Part shown: positions 1 to 10,560 of the stretch, one piece after another
Layout of the letters: each line of letters opens with the position of its first letter
Numbering within the stretch: the first letter of the stretch is position 1
Program-made: the position numbers and the translations under genes
Notes under the pieces: generated by a model
Database searches by the model: none
What the model was told of the DNA's origin: nothing
The model's input: only the letters and a program-made list of their open reading frames with translations
Source of the DNA: PNON01 sp963757065
GTDB lineage: Bacteria > Chloroflexota > Anaerolineae > Anaerolineales > Anaerolineaceae
Assembly (NCBI GenBank): GCA_963757065.1
Contig: CAVWQC010000008.1
Span: forward strand, 248,001-312,000
DNA: 64,000 nucleotides
Reading direction: 5' to 3'

Positions 1-1395
1 GAATATGGATGGTGACCTGGGCAGGCACCTAACAGTTGGTGGATATATTTTAGATTTAGGAAAAATCCCTACTTTGGATATATTTTCGCATACCATGACA
101 GGAAAACCATTTACTCCACATGAATGGTTAACTGAAATCATTTTTACATTGGCAAATCGCTGGGTGGGATTGACAGGAGTAGTATTCCTTACCAGTCTCA
201 TTATTGCTTTAGTTTGGTATTTACTTAGTTTTGAAGTAATGAAAAGAAGCGGCGGATTTTATTTTTCGCTTGTTGTAATCATCATCGGCATAGCAGCATC
301 CAGCATCCATTGGATAAGCCGGCCGCACATATTCACATATATATTTTTACTCCTTTGGATAAAAATATATTCGAGTAATCTTTCTATATTTAAGAAATGT
401 GCATCCTTAGCTCTACTCATGATCATATGGGTTAATTCCCACGGGGCATTTATAACAGGTCTCGTTTATATTGGTATTGATATGGCTGTTCATTTTATTT
501 CATCAATTTATTCGAAGTCAGATCAATAAAGATATTCACCAACTTAATCAGTCATTATTGATTTTCCTTATCGTCTGTGTGCGTATGTTAATAAATCCAA
601 CCGGGTTTCAAATACTTGGAACGGTGTTCAACTTTTTACAAAACCGATATTTGACCTCCCAGACGTTGGAATACCAGCCTCCCAATTTACTCGCGCCATC
701 ATTCATCCCCTTTACAATATTCTTGCTCATTTGTGCCTATTATTTGATCAGATTCAGAAAACATATCAAATTGGTTGATGCAATTCAAATAATCATCTGG
801 AGTATTTTCGGAATAATCAGTGCCCGAAATATACCATTAGCCATTATCGTGGGGTTACCCATTTTAAGCGCTTATTATGGGATGAAAAATAATGTAAACA
901 ATGTAATTAATGAAGAAAACAACCGTATCGAGAAATGAATATTTTAATCCGCGATTAGCGATTGGAATAGCATTACCTGTTTTGATCTCAATTGCTGTCC
1001 TTGTTCTGGTTCTTAAAGGTCCGGGAATGATCCAGAGAAATGAATTTCTCCCAACGAAATTTCCGGTGAAAGCTGTAGATTACATTATTGCTCATCCAAT
1101 TGAAGGCAATATGTTCAATGAATTTACGTGGGGTGGATACCTTCTTTATAGATTATGGCCGGAGAAAAAAGTGTTTATTGATGGGCAAACAGATTTTTAC
1201 GGGGAAGACTTAACCAGGGAATTTGCCGATGTGTACAATGCAAATAATAATTTTGAGGATATATTAAATAAATATTCCGTCAATTGGGTAATCGTCAGGC
1301 AGAGGTCCAAATTGGCTTATGAGTTGGAAAAAAACCCGGGTCTCTGGATGTTGGATTATAAGGATGAATTGAGCGTCATCTACTCCAGAAAGTAA
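1..1395 (+). CDS. Polytopic membrane protein, glycosyltransferase-like (5' partial, two frameshifts)
   Basis: Three overlapping reading frames (5-529, 471-938, 910-1395) read as one protein. The first begins mid-domain with a D-x-D-x-G-x-H-like element (DGDLGRHL, then PHEWLTEI), which in membrane GT-C-type glycosyltransferase relatives lies in the first periplasmic loop, so the true start is upstream of the window. The middle part is a run of hydrophobic segments. The last part is a soluble tail with NEFTWGGYLLYRLWP and FIDGQTDFYG, typical of the C-terminal domain of this family. Each frame change equals one extra base, near 490-525 and 905-935. A role in moving lipid-linked sugars across the membrane is inferred from family resemblance. 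It heads a run of similar genes up to 8156. The substrate is unknown. Confidence 0.6.
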
Positions 1396-1397
1396 CA

Positions 1398-2185
1398 CTA
1401 CAAATACAGATCAGGTTTGCGATCTGCCCAGACAGGAATTCTTTTTCTGACTTCATCAACTAAATCCAAATCAATTGGGACAGTTATCAAGCCTTCATTT
1501 TCTCCCGACGAAGCGACTAGCTTCTCCCCAGGGATTGATCACAGCACTATGGCCTCCATAATCGACTCCCAGCAACTGAACCGATACAATTTACTCCGAT
1601 CACAAACACCTGATTTTCAATTGCTCGCGCTTGCAGAAGGATTTTCCAGTGCTCAATACGTGCCTTTGGCCATTCCGCTGGAATGATCATTACGCCGCAG
1701 TTGTTTAAAGCCAATTTTCTAAAAAATTCAGGAAAACGCAGATCATAACAGATCGCCGAGCCGGTTTTACCTAAATCTGAATTGAAGGGTTTTATCTCGT
1801 TACCAGCGGAGAAAAAATCACCTTCGCCCAGCAAATTGAATAAATGAATTTTTCGGTATTTATGAACAATTAATCCTTCCGAATTGACCATCACAAATGT
1901 GTTATAAAATTTACCTTGAGCATTTTCGACGACTGAGCCGGCGATGGCGATGGAATTTGACCTGGCGATTTCGCCAATTACATTGGTTACGGAAGGAAGC
2001 ATCCAAGTATTCCATGAATTAATCCTGTCATAATTGTAGCCATGCAGGCACAGCTCAGGTAAGATCAATAAGGATGATTTTTCTTTGGCTGCAAGCCTGG
2101 CAGCTTCCATTATTCGCTGTAAATTTAAATCAGGATCATTGGGGTTGATATTGTATTGATAAATGGAAACAAGCTTAGTATTCAT
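1398..2185 (-). CDS. Carbon-nitrogen hydrolase (nitrilase superfamily), two frameshifts
   Basis: The nitrilase-superfamily triad is visible: Glu in LPELCLHGY, Lys in KYRKIHLF and Cys in AICYDLRFPE. An intact frame runs 2185-1547. The rest is recovered in two further frames: YGGHSAVINPWG, then a segment ending in RIPVWADRKPDLYL and stopping at 1398-1400. Both breaks are single extra bases, near 1561-1571 and in the C-run at 1527-1530. Removing them gives 261 residues, the normal length for this family. Members hydrolyse amides such as omega-amidodicarboxylates or deaminated glutathione; the substrate here cannot be told. It is divergent from the membrane protein gene at 2259. Confidence 0.75.
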
Positions 2186-2199
2186 ATTCCTTGCCTTAT

Positions 2200-2228
2200 T
2201 TGACCCGTATTTTTGTTAAGTGTACAAT
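2200..2228 (+). promoter_or_regulatory. Sigma-70-type promoter for the GT87-like gene
   Basis: TTGACC at 2200-2205, a 17-bp spacer, then TACAAT at 2223-2228. This places the start of transcription near 2235, about 24 bases before the ATG at 2259. It lies between divergent genes. Confidence 0.55.
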
Positions 2229-2258
2229 AACCAAGCAGATTAGAATAGATTTCCATGG

Positions 2259-3497
2259 ATGGCAATGAACCAAAATCGAAATAATAATATCAAATATGCA
2301 GTTGTGATGGTACTAGTCATTATTATCATCGTGGTTTTAACGATGGTTAATTTTCAATTTTCAATACAAAATCCCGGGGGAAATGACTTTTTGGCCAGAT
2401 GGAATGGCGCCCACGAGTGGTTGATCAATGGGAATAACCCATATACCAATCAGGTAAGCGAGGTTGCCCAGAAAATGATCTATGGCAGACTCGCCAATCC
2501 AGTAAAAGGGGAGGATGTTGCCCATTTCGTTTACCCCATTTATTCCATGCTATTCTTTGCACCATTTGCACTAATGGATTACACACTTGCCAGGGCAGTA
2601 TGGATGACGGTTTTAGAATTGGCAATGGTAGCGCTGACATTTATCAGCCTTCGATTATCGGGATGGAAGATAAAACCAATCAGTCTCGCTGGAATATTGA
2701 TCTTTTCCATTCTCTGGTATTGTTCTGTCAGAACGATCATTCTTGGTCAATTTTCAGGGATAAATGCCTTACTAATACTGATCAGTTTATTGTGTATTAA
2801 AACTGATCATGATCAAGTTGCGGGAGTGTTACTCGCATTATCCACCTCCAAACCGCAAATGAGCTACCTGCTCATAATTTTTGTAATATTTTGGGCAATT
2901 CGATCCTCACGTCATCGGATTTGGATCAGTTTTTTCGTTGCCATGATCACTATGACTGTTGTGGGGTGGCTCCTCCTACCCGGTTGGCCAATTGGCTGGA
3001 TTCAACAATTGATGAATTATCCGGGGTATACCGATCGTATCGGCTCCATCGTATCGATAATCGCGGGTGTGACACCCGGAATAAAAGACCAGGTTTCAAC
3101 GGGGTTAATGATCGTATTTTACGCCTACATGGTATTTGAATGGCTAAGGACCCGCGGAAATGATATACCCACATTTTTATGGACTGCATATATCACTTTA
3201 GTCATAACCAACTTTGTCGCTTACAGAACTGCGACCCCGCACTATGTGGCCTTACTGGCACCGATATTTCTTGTAAGTAAGGTGATTGGTGAAAGGTGGG
3301 GAACATTTGGAAAATGGGTATCTGGAGCAACATACGTATTATTTTTTGCAGGTTTATGGGTATTGTTTATCTTAACCATCAAAGGTAATGATGAACAGGC
3401 GATCATGTATATTCCTGTTCCCGTCATCACTTTAATTGGACTTTGGTGGACGAGATGGTGGGCAATTCGTCCTCCAACCAGGTTAGTTGAGGGGTAA
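2259..3497 (+). CDS. GT87-like polyprenyl-phosphate-dependent mannosyltransferase (DUF2029 type)
   Basis: A 412-residue integral membrane protein with about 9-11 hydrophobic segments. Features shared with the DUF2029/GT87 family are a first-loop acidic stretch (NDFLARWNGAHEW, then NGNNPYT), FVYPIYSMLFFAPFALM, GQFSGINALL and STSKPQMSYLL. GT87 enzymes (such as mycobacterial PimE) use polyprenyl-phosphate sugars to extend glycolipids on the outer face of the membrane. Here only the family is supported, not the sugar or acceptor. The start is ATG 2259, with ATG 2265 as alternative, and a good promoter lies just upstream. It is the only intact gene in the 1-8.2 kb membrane-protein cluster. Confidence 0.7.
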   Translation: MAMNQNRNNNIKYAVVMVLVIIIIVVLTMVNFQFSIQNPGGNDFLARWNGAHEWLINGNNPYTNQVSEVAQKMIYGRLANPVKGEDVAHFVYPIYSMLFFAPFALMDYTLARAVWMTVLELAMVALTFISLRLSGWKIKPISLAGILIFSILWYCSVRTIILGQFSGINALLILISLLCIKTDHDQVAGVLLALSTSKPQMSYLLIIFVIFWAIRSSRHRIWISFFVAMITMTVVGWLLLPGWPIGWIQQLMNYPGYTDRIGSIVSIIAGVTPGIKDQVSTGLMIVFYAYMVFEWLRTRGNDIPTFLWTAYITLVITNFVAYRTATPHYVALLAPIFLVSKVIGERWGTFGKWVSGATYVLFFAGLWVLFILTIKGNDEQAIMYIPVPVITLIGLWWTRWWAIRPPTRLVEG

Positions 3498-3514
3498 GCT
3501 TAGTCTTTTGAATC

Positions 3515-5075
3515 ATGGAGATAAAATCCCGCAAATTTAATGAGCTGATCCATAAATGGAATAACCTCCCGATATTTCTGATATTACTTACTGGGTTTCT
3601 TCTCAGGTTGATCAAGGTAAACACGCGAGGAATCTGGTACGACGACGCTTTCAGTATCCTTTTAGCCAATCGGTCATTTGCAGATATTATTCGTGGGACA
3701 GCAGCAGATACAATGCCGCCGGTCTACTATTTTCTTCTTCATATCTGGGGACTACTATCACAACAGATCTGGTTTCTGCGGACATTAAATATTTTACTCA
3801 GCACCGGTTCGATCTTCCTGGTTTATATCCTGGTCAAAAAACTATCCAGCCCAAAAGCAGCGATCATTGCAGGGTTCTTAACAGCCATTTCTCCATTCCA
3901 GATATTCCATGCCCAGGAATTGCGGATGTATGTGGTTTTACAAAATGCATTACTTATCCATATCATTTTGTTTATCGACATTTTCATCATCAATATCAAA
4001 TCAAGTTCCCCAAAAATGCTTATGGCTGGATTTGTGTTTTCCGGCGTAATAGCGCTCTATACCCACAATCTGGCAATATTTACCCTGGTTGCTCTGGATG
4101 CATACCTTCTGACTAAAAAGGGAATGGAAAAATCTAGCGAAATTGGTTATGTTGCAGGGAATTATGGTTGTTTTATTCATTCCATGGTTGGTATTCCTTC
4201 CGGGGCAAATCGATAAAATTCAGACCGCTTTCTGGACACCCAAACCTGGTTTGGTCCAGATAATTCAAGGCATATTAACAACACTTTCGACCCTGCCTCA
4301 ATCAACAATCGGAGTATACGTTGCAGCAGTCTTGATCGCGATCGTATTTGTGATCCTTGTCCAAAAAACAAAAATCCGTGTTATTCGACGAGTAGAAATA
4401 CAGCTATTATTCTGCTTGATCATCATTCCACCCCTGCTTATGTTTTTCGTTTCGTGGTTTATGCGACCGATCTATGTTCCCAGGGCATTTATTGTATCTG
4501 GGGTATTGTTTTATGCCCTGGCTGCAATACTTTTATTAGAACCTACAATATTATCAAAAGATAAAAGTGGTGAAATTAAATCAACAAACAGAATTGACCC
4601 TTTTGCAAAAATGGCTATATTACTATTTATTCTTATTGCGATACCAGCATTACTTTATCAATATACATACCAGTCTTTTCCACGCAGTGAATTTGAAAAA
4701 ATGATGAAAACGATAGGGGATAGCTGTACAGAAAATTGTGTTATTGTCCATGATAATAAACTGAGTTACTTTCCAGCTTATGTTTATGATCATCAAGATA
4801 ACCAGGTATTTATTGCAGATGAAACCGGTACGCACAACGACTCACTTGCGTTAATATCTCAACAGGCAATGAATATTTATGCACAACAGGATATAGATAC
4901 TGCAGTCGGAAATAATCAAGAAGTCAGGTTCGTAGTTTTTTCCAAAGCAATATCAGAGTATAAAGAAATCGGGGTATCTGTCCACCCGAAAATTCAATGG
5001 TTGAATAGCCAATATATTCAAGATAATCATATAAGAATAGGGGACCTTGAGATATTTTACTTCTCAAAGAAATAA
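3515..5075 (+). CDS. GT39-like (PMT/ArnT-type) membrane glycosyltransferase, one frameshift
   Basis: The N-terminal part (3515-4216) has the GT-C signature WYDDAFSILLA after the first TM segment, then DTMPPVYYFLLHIW and AQELRMYVV, as in the 'glycosyltransferase family 39' group. The second part (from about 4143 to 5075) continues with FIPWLVFLPGQI, further TM segments and a C-terminal periplasmic domain. The frames differ by one extra base near 4140-4142, probably AA read as AAA. Corrected length is 519 residues. Its stop codon overlaps the next ATG by one base (TAATG), so it is translationally coupled to the following gene. Donor and acceptor are unknown. Confidence 0.7.
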
Positions 5076-6674
5076 TGAAAATCCGGGATTATTTCCTTTT
5101 ATTTTTTGCAGGCCTCATCATCAGCATCTTGATGCTCTTAATTCGACCATATACAGGATATATGGATGCTGATTATTATTTTGGAACAGCCAGAGAGATT
5201 GCAACAGGCCACGGATTTATACAAAATTTTCTTTGGAATTACCTGGATAACCCGGCTAGTATCCCTCATCCTGCTTTCACATATTGGATGCCGTTAAGTT
5301 CAATTATCGCTACCTTCGGATTATGGCTTTTACAAACGAACGATCTATTATCCTCAAGAATTCCTTTCGTGATAATTTTTTCGTTCGTTCCTGTAATTAC
5401 AGCAATGATGACTTACCGGATAACCAGTTTGAGATCTTCCGCCTTGGTGGCCGGCCTATTAAGTGTATTCTGCGGATATTATTTGCGATTTATATCGGAA
5501 CCAGATTCTTTTGGCCTTACGATGATCCTGGGACCAATGATCATTCTGCTATCCAGTACTACCCCACCAATCAGAAAAAGATGGGTCATACCATTAGTGG
5601 TGGGAATGCTATGCGGATTGATACATATGTCGAGGGCAGACGGGATTTTATGGCTGGTTATTGGAGCTGCAGGTTTGATCTTGTCTGGAAGCAAATTTGA
5701 TAAATCTACCAATCACCATACAGCGAATAATTTCAGCTTCAGGAACTCCTTTTTTAGATTGTGCCTACTTATTGCTGGCTATTTATTTATTACATTTCCC
5801 TGGTACTATCGGAATTTCGAATATTTCGGATCTCCATTTCCTCCGGGAAATTCACGTACATTATTTCTAACAGAATATGCACAGGTATTTTCTTTTCCGG
5901 CAGCAAGTCTCAATTTCCTTACATGGTGGAATGGGGGAATTAGTAGAATAATCTCGGGGATCTTTTCTGCTGTAGGCACAAACCTCGTAACTGCAATTGT
6001 TGTTCAAGGGAATATCGTCATGCTTCCTTTGGCACTGATCGGTATGTTCAACAAAAAATCGACACTAACCATGAGGTTAACAGTACTGGCGTGGGTGATC
6101 ATATTCTTAAGCATGAGCGTAGTTTTTCCATATGCAGGGAGCCGAGGTGGATATTTACACTCTGGAGCAGCAATACAACCTTTAATTTGGGCGTATGCTG
6201 CCTTAGGTCTATCCATAGTCATTCAAAAAGGAATTGAATGGCGGAAATGGGATAGCAGGTTGGCCACTTGGACATTTACTGGCTTTGTTATTTTTATTGC
6301 TGTGATCATCTCTGGATATGTTGTTTGGGGGGATAAAATTAATGCGGAAAAATCAGTCTCAGCAAACCAATGGAACGATTATGTATTGGTTGACAATTAC
6401 ATTGGACAGACAACGAATATTTCTAATTACTACGTGATGGTGAATAATCCACCGGCATACACAAATGCAACTAATCGACCTGCTAGTTGTTATACCGTAT
6501 GGTAATTTGGCCACTCTCAATGATGTAGCTTCCAAATATAAAGTCAACTACCTGATCATTGACCAAAACCATATTCAGAATTTTGAGATGCTTTATAAAA
6601 TTCCGCAAGATTATGAGAACCTGATTTACCTTGGAAGTATAAAAGATTTCCGTGTTTATGAGTTTACAAAATAA
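5075..6674 (+). CDS. Polytopic membrane glycosyltransferase-like protein, one frameshift near its 3' end
   Basis: It starts with a TM segment followed by a loop acidic motif (GYMDADYYFGTAREIATG), then multiple TM segments and a C-terminal soluble domain. The main frame runs 5075-6505. The end (VIPYGNLATLNDVASKY to VYEFTK) is in the next frame, stopping at 6674. One extra base at about 6480-6492 explains the break. Corrected length is 532 residues. It overlaps its neighbours by one base on each side (TAATG), which indicates an operon. General GT-C topology is clear; the exact family is not. Confidence 0.6.
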
Positions 6675-8156
6675 TGAATATTGGCAGAAGGAAGACCCGG
6701 ATACTTATCATTTCAGGCACTTGTCTGGCAGTCGTTTGCGGCTTTATCTTTGCTGCTGCTTTTCATTTCCGCATTGGTTTTCCTCTGGATGATGCCTGGA
6801 TCCACCAAACCTTTGCGCGAAATCTGATTGAATACAAAGAGTGGTCATTCAATCCGGGTCATCCTACTGCAGGATCGACTTCTCCTCTATGGACGATCTT
6901 ACTTTCCGGAGCTTACATCTTCCATATAAGTCCACTTTATTGGGCTTACTTTCTAGGCGGGTTATTTTTCATAATTACTTGTCTGCTTGCCATCAAAATT
7001 ATTAATCAAGCTTATTTGGTGGATAAATGGTTATTCACAGTTTTCATGCTCGCTTTAATTCCTCTCGAATGGCATCTTATTTGGGCAGCAGCATCCGGAA
7101 TGGAAACGATACTATTTACATGTTTAGTGGTTTTAGTGTTTTATTTATTACTCCGCAAGGAAATTCAACCACTTAACTATCGGGTTAATTATCGGTCTGG
7201 CGGTTTGGGTAAGACCGGAAGGAATTAGTTTGATCGGTCCAGCCGGGTTGATAATTATTTATCAAAATTATAAGGATCCAAAAAGCTTACTTATAAATCT
7301 CACCAAATTAATTAGTTCGATTAATCTTTGTCCTAGTGCCATATTTGTATTTTAATTATTCGTTATCCGGTTCTGTTTGGCCAAATACTTTGCTTAGCCA
7401 AGCAGATAGAATATCAGAGTAATGTACAAGCAAATCCGGTAATACAATTTTTTAGATTATTTGGAGTTATTTTAGTAGGCAGTAATTTATTCATATTGCC
7501 TGGTTTTATTTATGGTTTACTTTCAGCGATAAAAACTAAGAAACTGATTCAAATATCCATATTATCTCTGGTTTTTTGGTTTTATCCTCCTCTATGCCAT
7601 AAAGCTACCAGTTAGCTACCAGCATGGCCGATACCTCATACCAATTATTCCGGTTTATTTATTCCTCTCAATTCCCGGGGTATTCAAATTGATCGAAATA
7701 ATGAGCAGAAGAAGAATCGGCTGGGTGATGGGGCAAGCCTGGCTGTTTCCACTGTTCTTATATCCATCGGATTTTGTATGCTCGGTGGAAAAGCATACGC
7801 TTCTGATGTTGCGATCATCGAGACGGAGATGGTTGAACCCAGCCGTTGGATAAATAATAATACTCCACCTGGTGCGATAATCGCTGCGCATGACATTGGC
7901 GCATTAGGATATTTTGGGGATCGATTTGTAATAGACCTGGCAGGATTAATCAACAAGGATGTTGTTCCAATTATTACCAACCCCGAAGAGTTGACAAAAT
8001 ACTTAAAAGAATTCAAATGCAGAGTACTTAATGATATTTCCTAATTGGTATTCTGAACCAATAATATCGGAATCTCAGTCTATTTATAAAGGCAATTTTA
8101 CTTTTGCCTCTCAAGCTGGTGGGGAATCAATGGAAATCTATCAGCTCAAAAAGTAA
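6674..8156 (+). pseudogene. Polytopic glycosyltransferase-like gene broken by at least six frameshifts
   Basis: The N-terminal frame (6674-7180) has the GT-C first-loop pattern PLDDAWIHQTFARNL and HPTAGSTSPLWT. The rest is spread over successive frames: VWVRPEGISLIGPAG (from about 7182), then FNYSLSGSVWPNTLL (about 7327), then QIEYQSNVQANPVIQFF (about 7400), then LPVSYQHGRYLIPIIPV (about 7581), then GALGYFGDRFVIDLAGLI (7778-8020), then FPNWYSEPIISESQSIYKG ending with TAA at 8154-8156. Five steps are each one extra base; the step near 7700-7730 is either one deletion or two insertions. As written, the sequence cannot make the protein. Either a pseudogene or an error-rich stretch; the preserved protein-level conservation favours error. 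Confidence 0.65.
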
Positions 8157-8171
8157 AGTTGGTCTGATTGC

Positions 8172-8201
8172 TTGTTTGTTTTTATCATTTTTAGGTATAA
8201 T
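8172..8201 (+). promoter_or_regulatory. Sigma-70-type promoter upstream of the sensor kinase
   Basis: TTGTTT at 8172-8177, an 18-bp spacer and a perfect TATAAT at 8196-8201, about 70 bases before the chosen kinase start. It probably also serves the PFK and aldolase genes downstream, since the gaps between these genes are short. Confidence 0.5.
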
Positions 8202-8270
8202 TTATAATTGGTTTTAAATTAATATTCTTTGGAAATTCATAAAATCACTAAAAAGGATTGGAGCCATTCA

Positions 8271-9332
8271 ATGGTACTTACAAGCGGGAAGGAAGAGGTT
8301 AGCCCTGTAGATGAATTTCTAAATGAGGTAAATCTGGAAATAGACCAGACAGCTCGTTCCTTAAAAGATATTGGAATGATGCTGGATCAAAGCCAAAACG
8401 AATTGAATAAACTTTCTCAAAAAAATAGTCAAATATCATCCCAGTTACAAAAGACACAATCAAATATCGATTCTGTTCCTCGGTCAGAAATTCGCACCAT
8501 GTATGAGAGCGCTCTTGATGCACAGCAAAGATTATTTGTGATGCGTGGTCAAATAGAAAAACTTCAGAGTGAACAGACCCAATTAAAAAAATATCAAGGC
8601 TTCCTTGAAAAGACCAATAAGATAAATGAACATGGAAAGTCAAGCGTCACTGTAAAAAAAGGTAGTGCCTCCGACACGGTTCAAATGTTGATTAATGCAC
8701 AGGAAGTGGAAAGGCAGCGATTATCCAGGCAGATGCACGATGGTCCAGCGCAGGCACTCTCAAATTTCATATTGCAGACAGAAATTGCCATGCGGTTGTT
8801 CGACATTGATCAAAACCGGGCAAAAGAAGAATTGGGAAACCTGAAGAATTCAGCGATGAAGACTTTCCAAAAGGTCAGGGAATTCATCTTTGAACTAAGA
8901 CCCATGATGCTCGATGATTTGGGTCTTGTACCAACCATTAACCGTTATGTGGAATCTTACAAGGCTCAAACCGGGTTGGATATTGACATCACAATTACAG
9001 GATCTGATATTCGAATGGAATCCTTTTTAGAAGTATTGATCTTCAGGTCCATCCAGGAATTACTAAGCAGTGCATCACATCATAGCCAGGCAAGTAAAAT
9101 CAAGATCCAACTTAATATTGATAATGATTCCGTCCGGGTTAGTGTCAACGACAACGGAAAAGGTATCCAGGGCGATGATAAAGATGCAGATAGCAAGCTG
9201 GGTATTAAACTTATCAGGGATAGAGTTGAAATGTTAGGTGGCAGGACAGATATTGATAGTGTTGAAAATCAGGGAACCTTAGTTTCCATTGAAATGCCAA
9301 TGGTTAAAGCCGCAGAATCCAAACCGGCCTGA
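8271..9332 (+). CDS. Cytoplasmic sensor histidine kinase, DegS/HisKA_3 type
   Basis: The first ~130 residues are a long coiled coil with no TM segment. The phospho-acceptor region (AQEVERQRLSRQMHDGPAQ, with His in MHDG) is typical of the HisKA_3/DegS group, and FELRPMMLDDLGL follows. The ATPase domain has a degenerate N box (IQELLSSASHH, where the usual Asn is replaced), VNDNGKGI as G1, and KLGIKLIRDRVEMLGG. I chose ATG 8271 because GGAG sits about 9 bases upstream; a TTG at 8229 would add 14 residues. No response regulator is adjacent. It is followed 38 bases later by the phosphofructokinase gene, so a link to central carbon metabolism is possible but not shown. Confidence 0.8.
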   Translation: MVLTSGKEEVSPVDEFLNEVNLEIDQTARSLKDIGMMLDQSQNELNKLSQKNSQISSQLQKTQSNIDSVPRSEIRTMYESALDAQQRLFVMRGQIEKLQSEQTQLKKYQGFLEKTNKINEHGKSSVTVKKGSASDTVQMLINAQEVERQRLSRQMHDGPAQALSNFILQTEIAMRLFDIDQNRAKEELGNLKNSAMKTFQKVREFIFELRPMMLDDLGLVPTINRYVESYKAQTGLDIDITITGSDIRMESFLEVLIFRSIQELLSSASHHSQASKIKIQLNIDNDSVRVSVNDNGKGIQGDDKDADSKLGIKLIRDRVEMLGGRTDIDSVENQGTLVSIEMPMVKAAESKPA

Positions 9333-9370
9333 TCCATTTTGCAATAATTTATTCTCATAGGAGTAGTTTT

Positions 9371-10540
9371 ATGACCAAGACGATAGGTATTTTAACGGGC
9401 GGCGGAGACGTCCCAGGCTTAAATCCGTGCATGAAATCAGTTGTCCTTAATGCATTGGACTCGGGTTACAAGGTGATGGGTATACGCCGGGGATGGGCCG
9501 GGTTACTAAATTATAATTTGGATGAACCGGCAACTCATGAGTATTATGTCCATTCCTTGGATCGCGAAGATGTTCGGAAAATAGATCGGAGCGGTGGTAC
9601 ATTTCTCCACACAAGCAGGACTAATCCACAAAAAGTAAAACCAGATAAAGTTCCTGATTTCCTCAAGACTTCCAGTATGGGGAAGAAAGTGGATAAAGAA
9701 GGAACAATGGATTACACAGATCACGTTAAAAAAGTGATCGAAGCAATAGGAATTGATACACTGGTAACCATAGGCGGCGATGACACACTTAGTTATTCCG
9801 TAAGACTGCATAAAGAAGGTTTTCCGGTAGTAGCAATTCCCAAGACAATGGACAATGATGTATTTGGAACTGATTACTGTATTGGCTTTTCAACAGCAGT
9901 TACACGGTCGGTCGAATTCATTACAAATATGCGGACTTCTGTTGGTTCACATGAAAGGATTGGGGTCATTGAGTTATTTGGCCGAAATTCAGGTGAAACA
10001 AGTTTAATTAGCGCATACTTGAGCTATGTTGACCGGGCTATCATTACGGAAGTTCCATGCAATATTGAAAAGCTTACATCCTTCCTCATGGAAGATAAAA
10101 GGAATAATCCATCCAATTACGCCATTATGACAATTTCCGAAGGGGCAATCATCGAAGGTTTGGATGTTGTGGAATCAGGAGAAGCTGATGCTTACGGCCA
10201 CAGGAAATTAGGTGGTGTTGGTGAGATTGTATCCGAAGAAATAAAAAAGAGGACCGGACAGGACATAATGTATCAGGTGGTAGCTTACTTAATGCGCTCA
10301 GGTGCACCTGATTCCCTGGACCGAATGGTGGCTATGTCATTTGGAAACCTTGCAATGCAGCTTATCCGTCGAAATGAAACGGGTAAAATGGTAGCTTTGC
10401 ACGGTGGAAAATATACAACTGTTCCGGTTGATATGATCTTGACTGGAAAAAAACGTGTAGATGTTCCCAGTTTTTACGATGTTGATCATTATCAGCCACG
10501 TGTAAAAGACTTCATGGGTGTACCCATGTTCTTGAGCTAA
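9371..10540 (+). CDS. 6-phosphofructokinase, PPi-dependent-type signature
   Basis: A 389-residue PFKA-family protein. It begins with the nucleotide-site loop ILTGGGDVPGLN. The family's specificity positions read GGDDTL and PKTMDND. In PFKs, Asp after GGD and Lys in PKT are the pattern of pyrophosphate-dependent enzymes, in place of the Gly found in ATP-PFKs. GFSTAV and MRTSVGSHERIGVIELFGR follow, with the substrate-binding MGR-like region altered to LFGR. It phosphorylates fructose-6-phosphate at C1 in glycolysis, reversibly if PPi is the donor. A clear AGGAG ribosome site lies 8 bases upstream. The aldolase gene follows after 20 bases, so product and next enzyme are co-encoded. Confidence 0.88.
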   Translation: MTKTIGILTGGGDVPGLNPCMKSVVLNALDSGYKVMGIRRGWAGLLNYNLDEPATHEYYVHSLDREDVRKIDRSGGTFLHTSRTNPQKVKPDKVPDFLKTSSMGKKVDKEGTMDYTDHVKKVIEAIGIDTLVTIGGDDTLSYSVRLHKEGFPVVAIPKTMDNDVFGTDYCIGFSTAVTRSVEFITNMRTSVGSHERIGVIELFGRNSGETSLISAYLSYVDRAIITEVPCNIEKLTSFLMEDKRNNPSNYAIMTISEGAIIEGLDVVESGEADAYGHRKLGGVGEIVSEEIKKRTGQDIMYQVVAYLMRSGAPDSLDRMVAMSFGNLAMQLIRRNETGKMVALHGGKYTTVPVDMILTGKKRVDVPSFYDVDHYQPRVKDFMGVPMFLS

Positions 10541-10560
10541 TTTTGTTTTAGGAGATTAAA

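Noticed and set aside
1417..1686. Plus-strand open frame opposite the nitrilase gene
   Set aside because: It is the reverse of conserved nitrilase coding sequence and has no family features.
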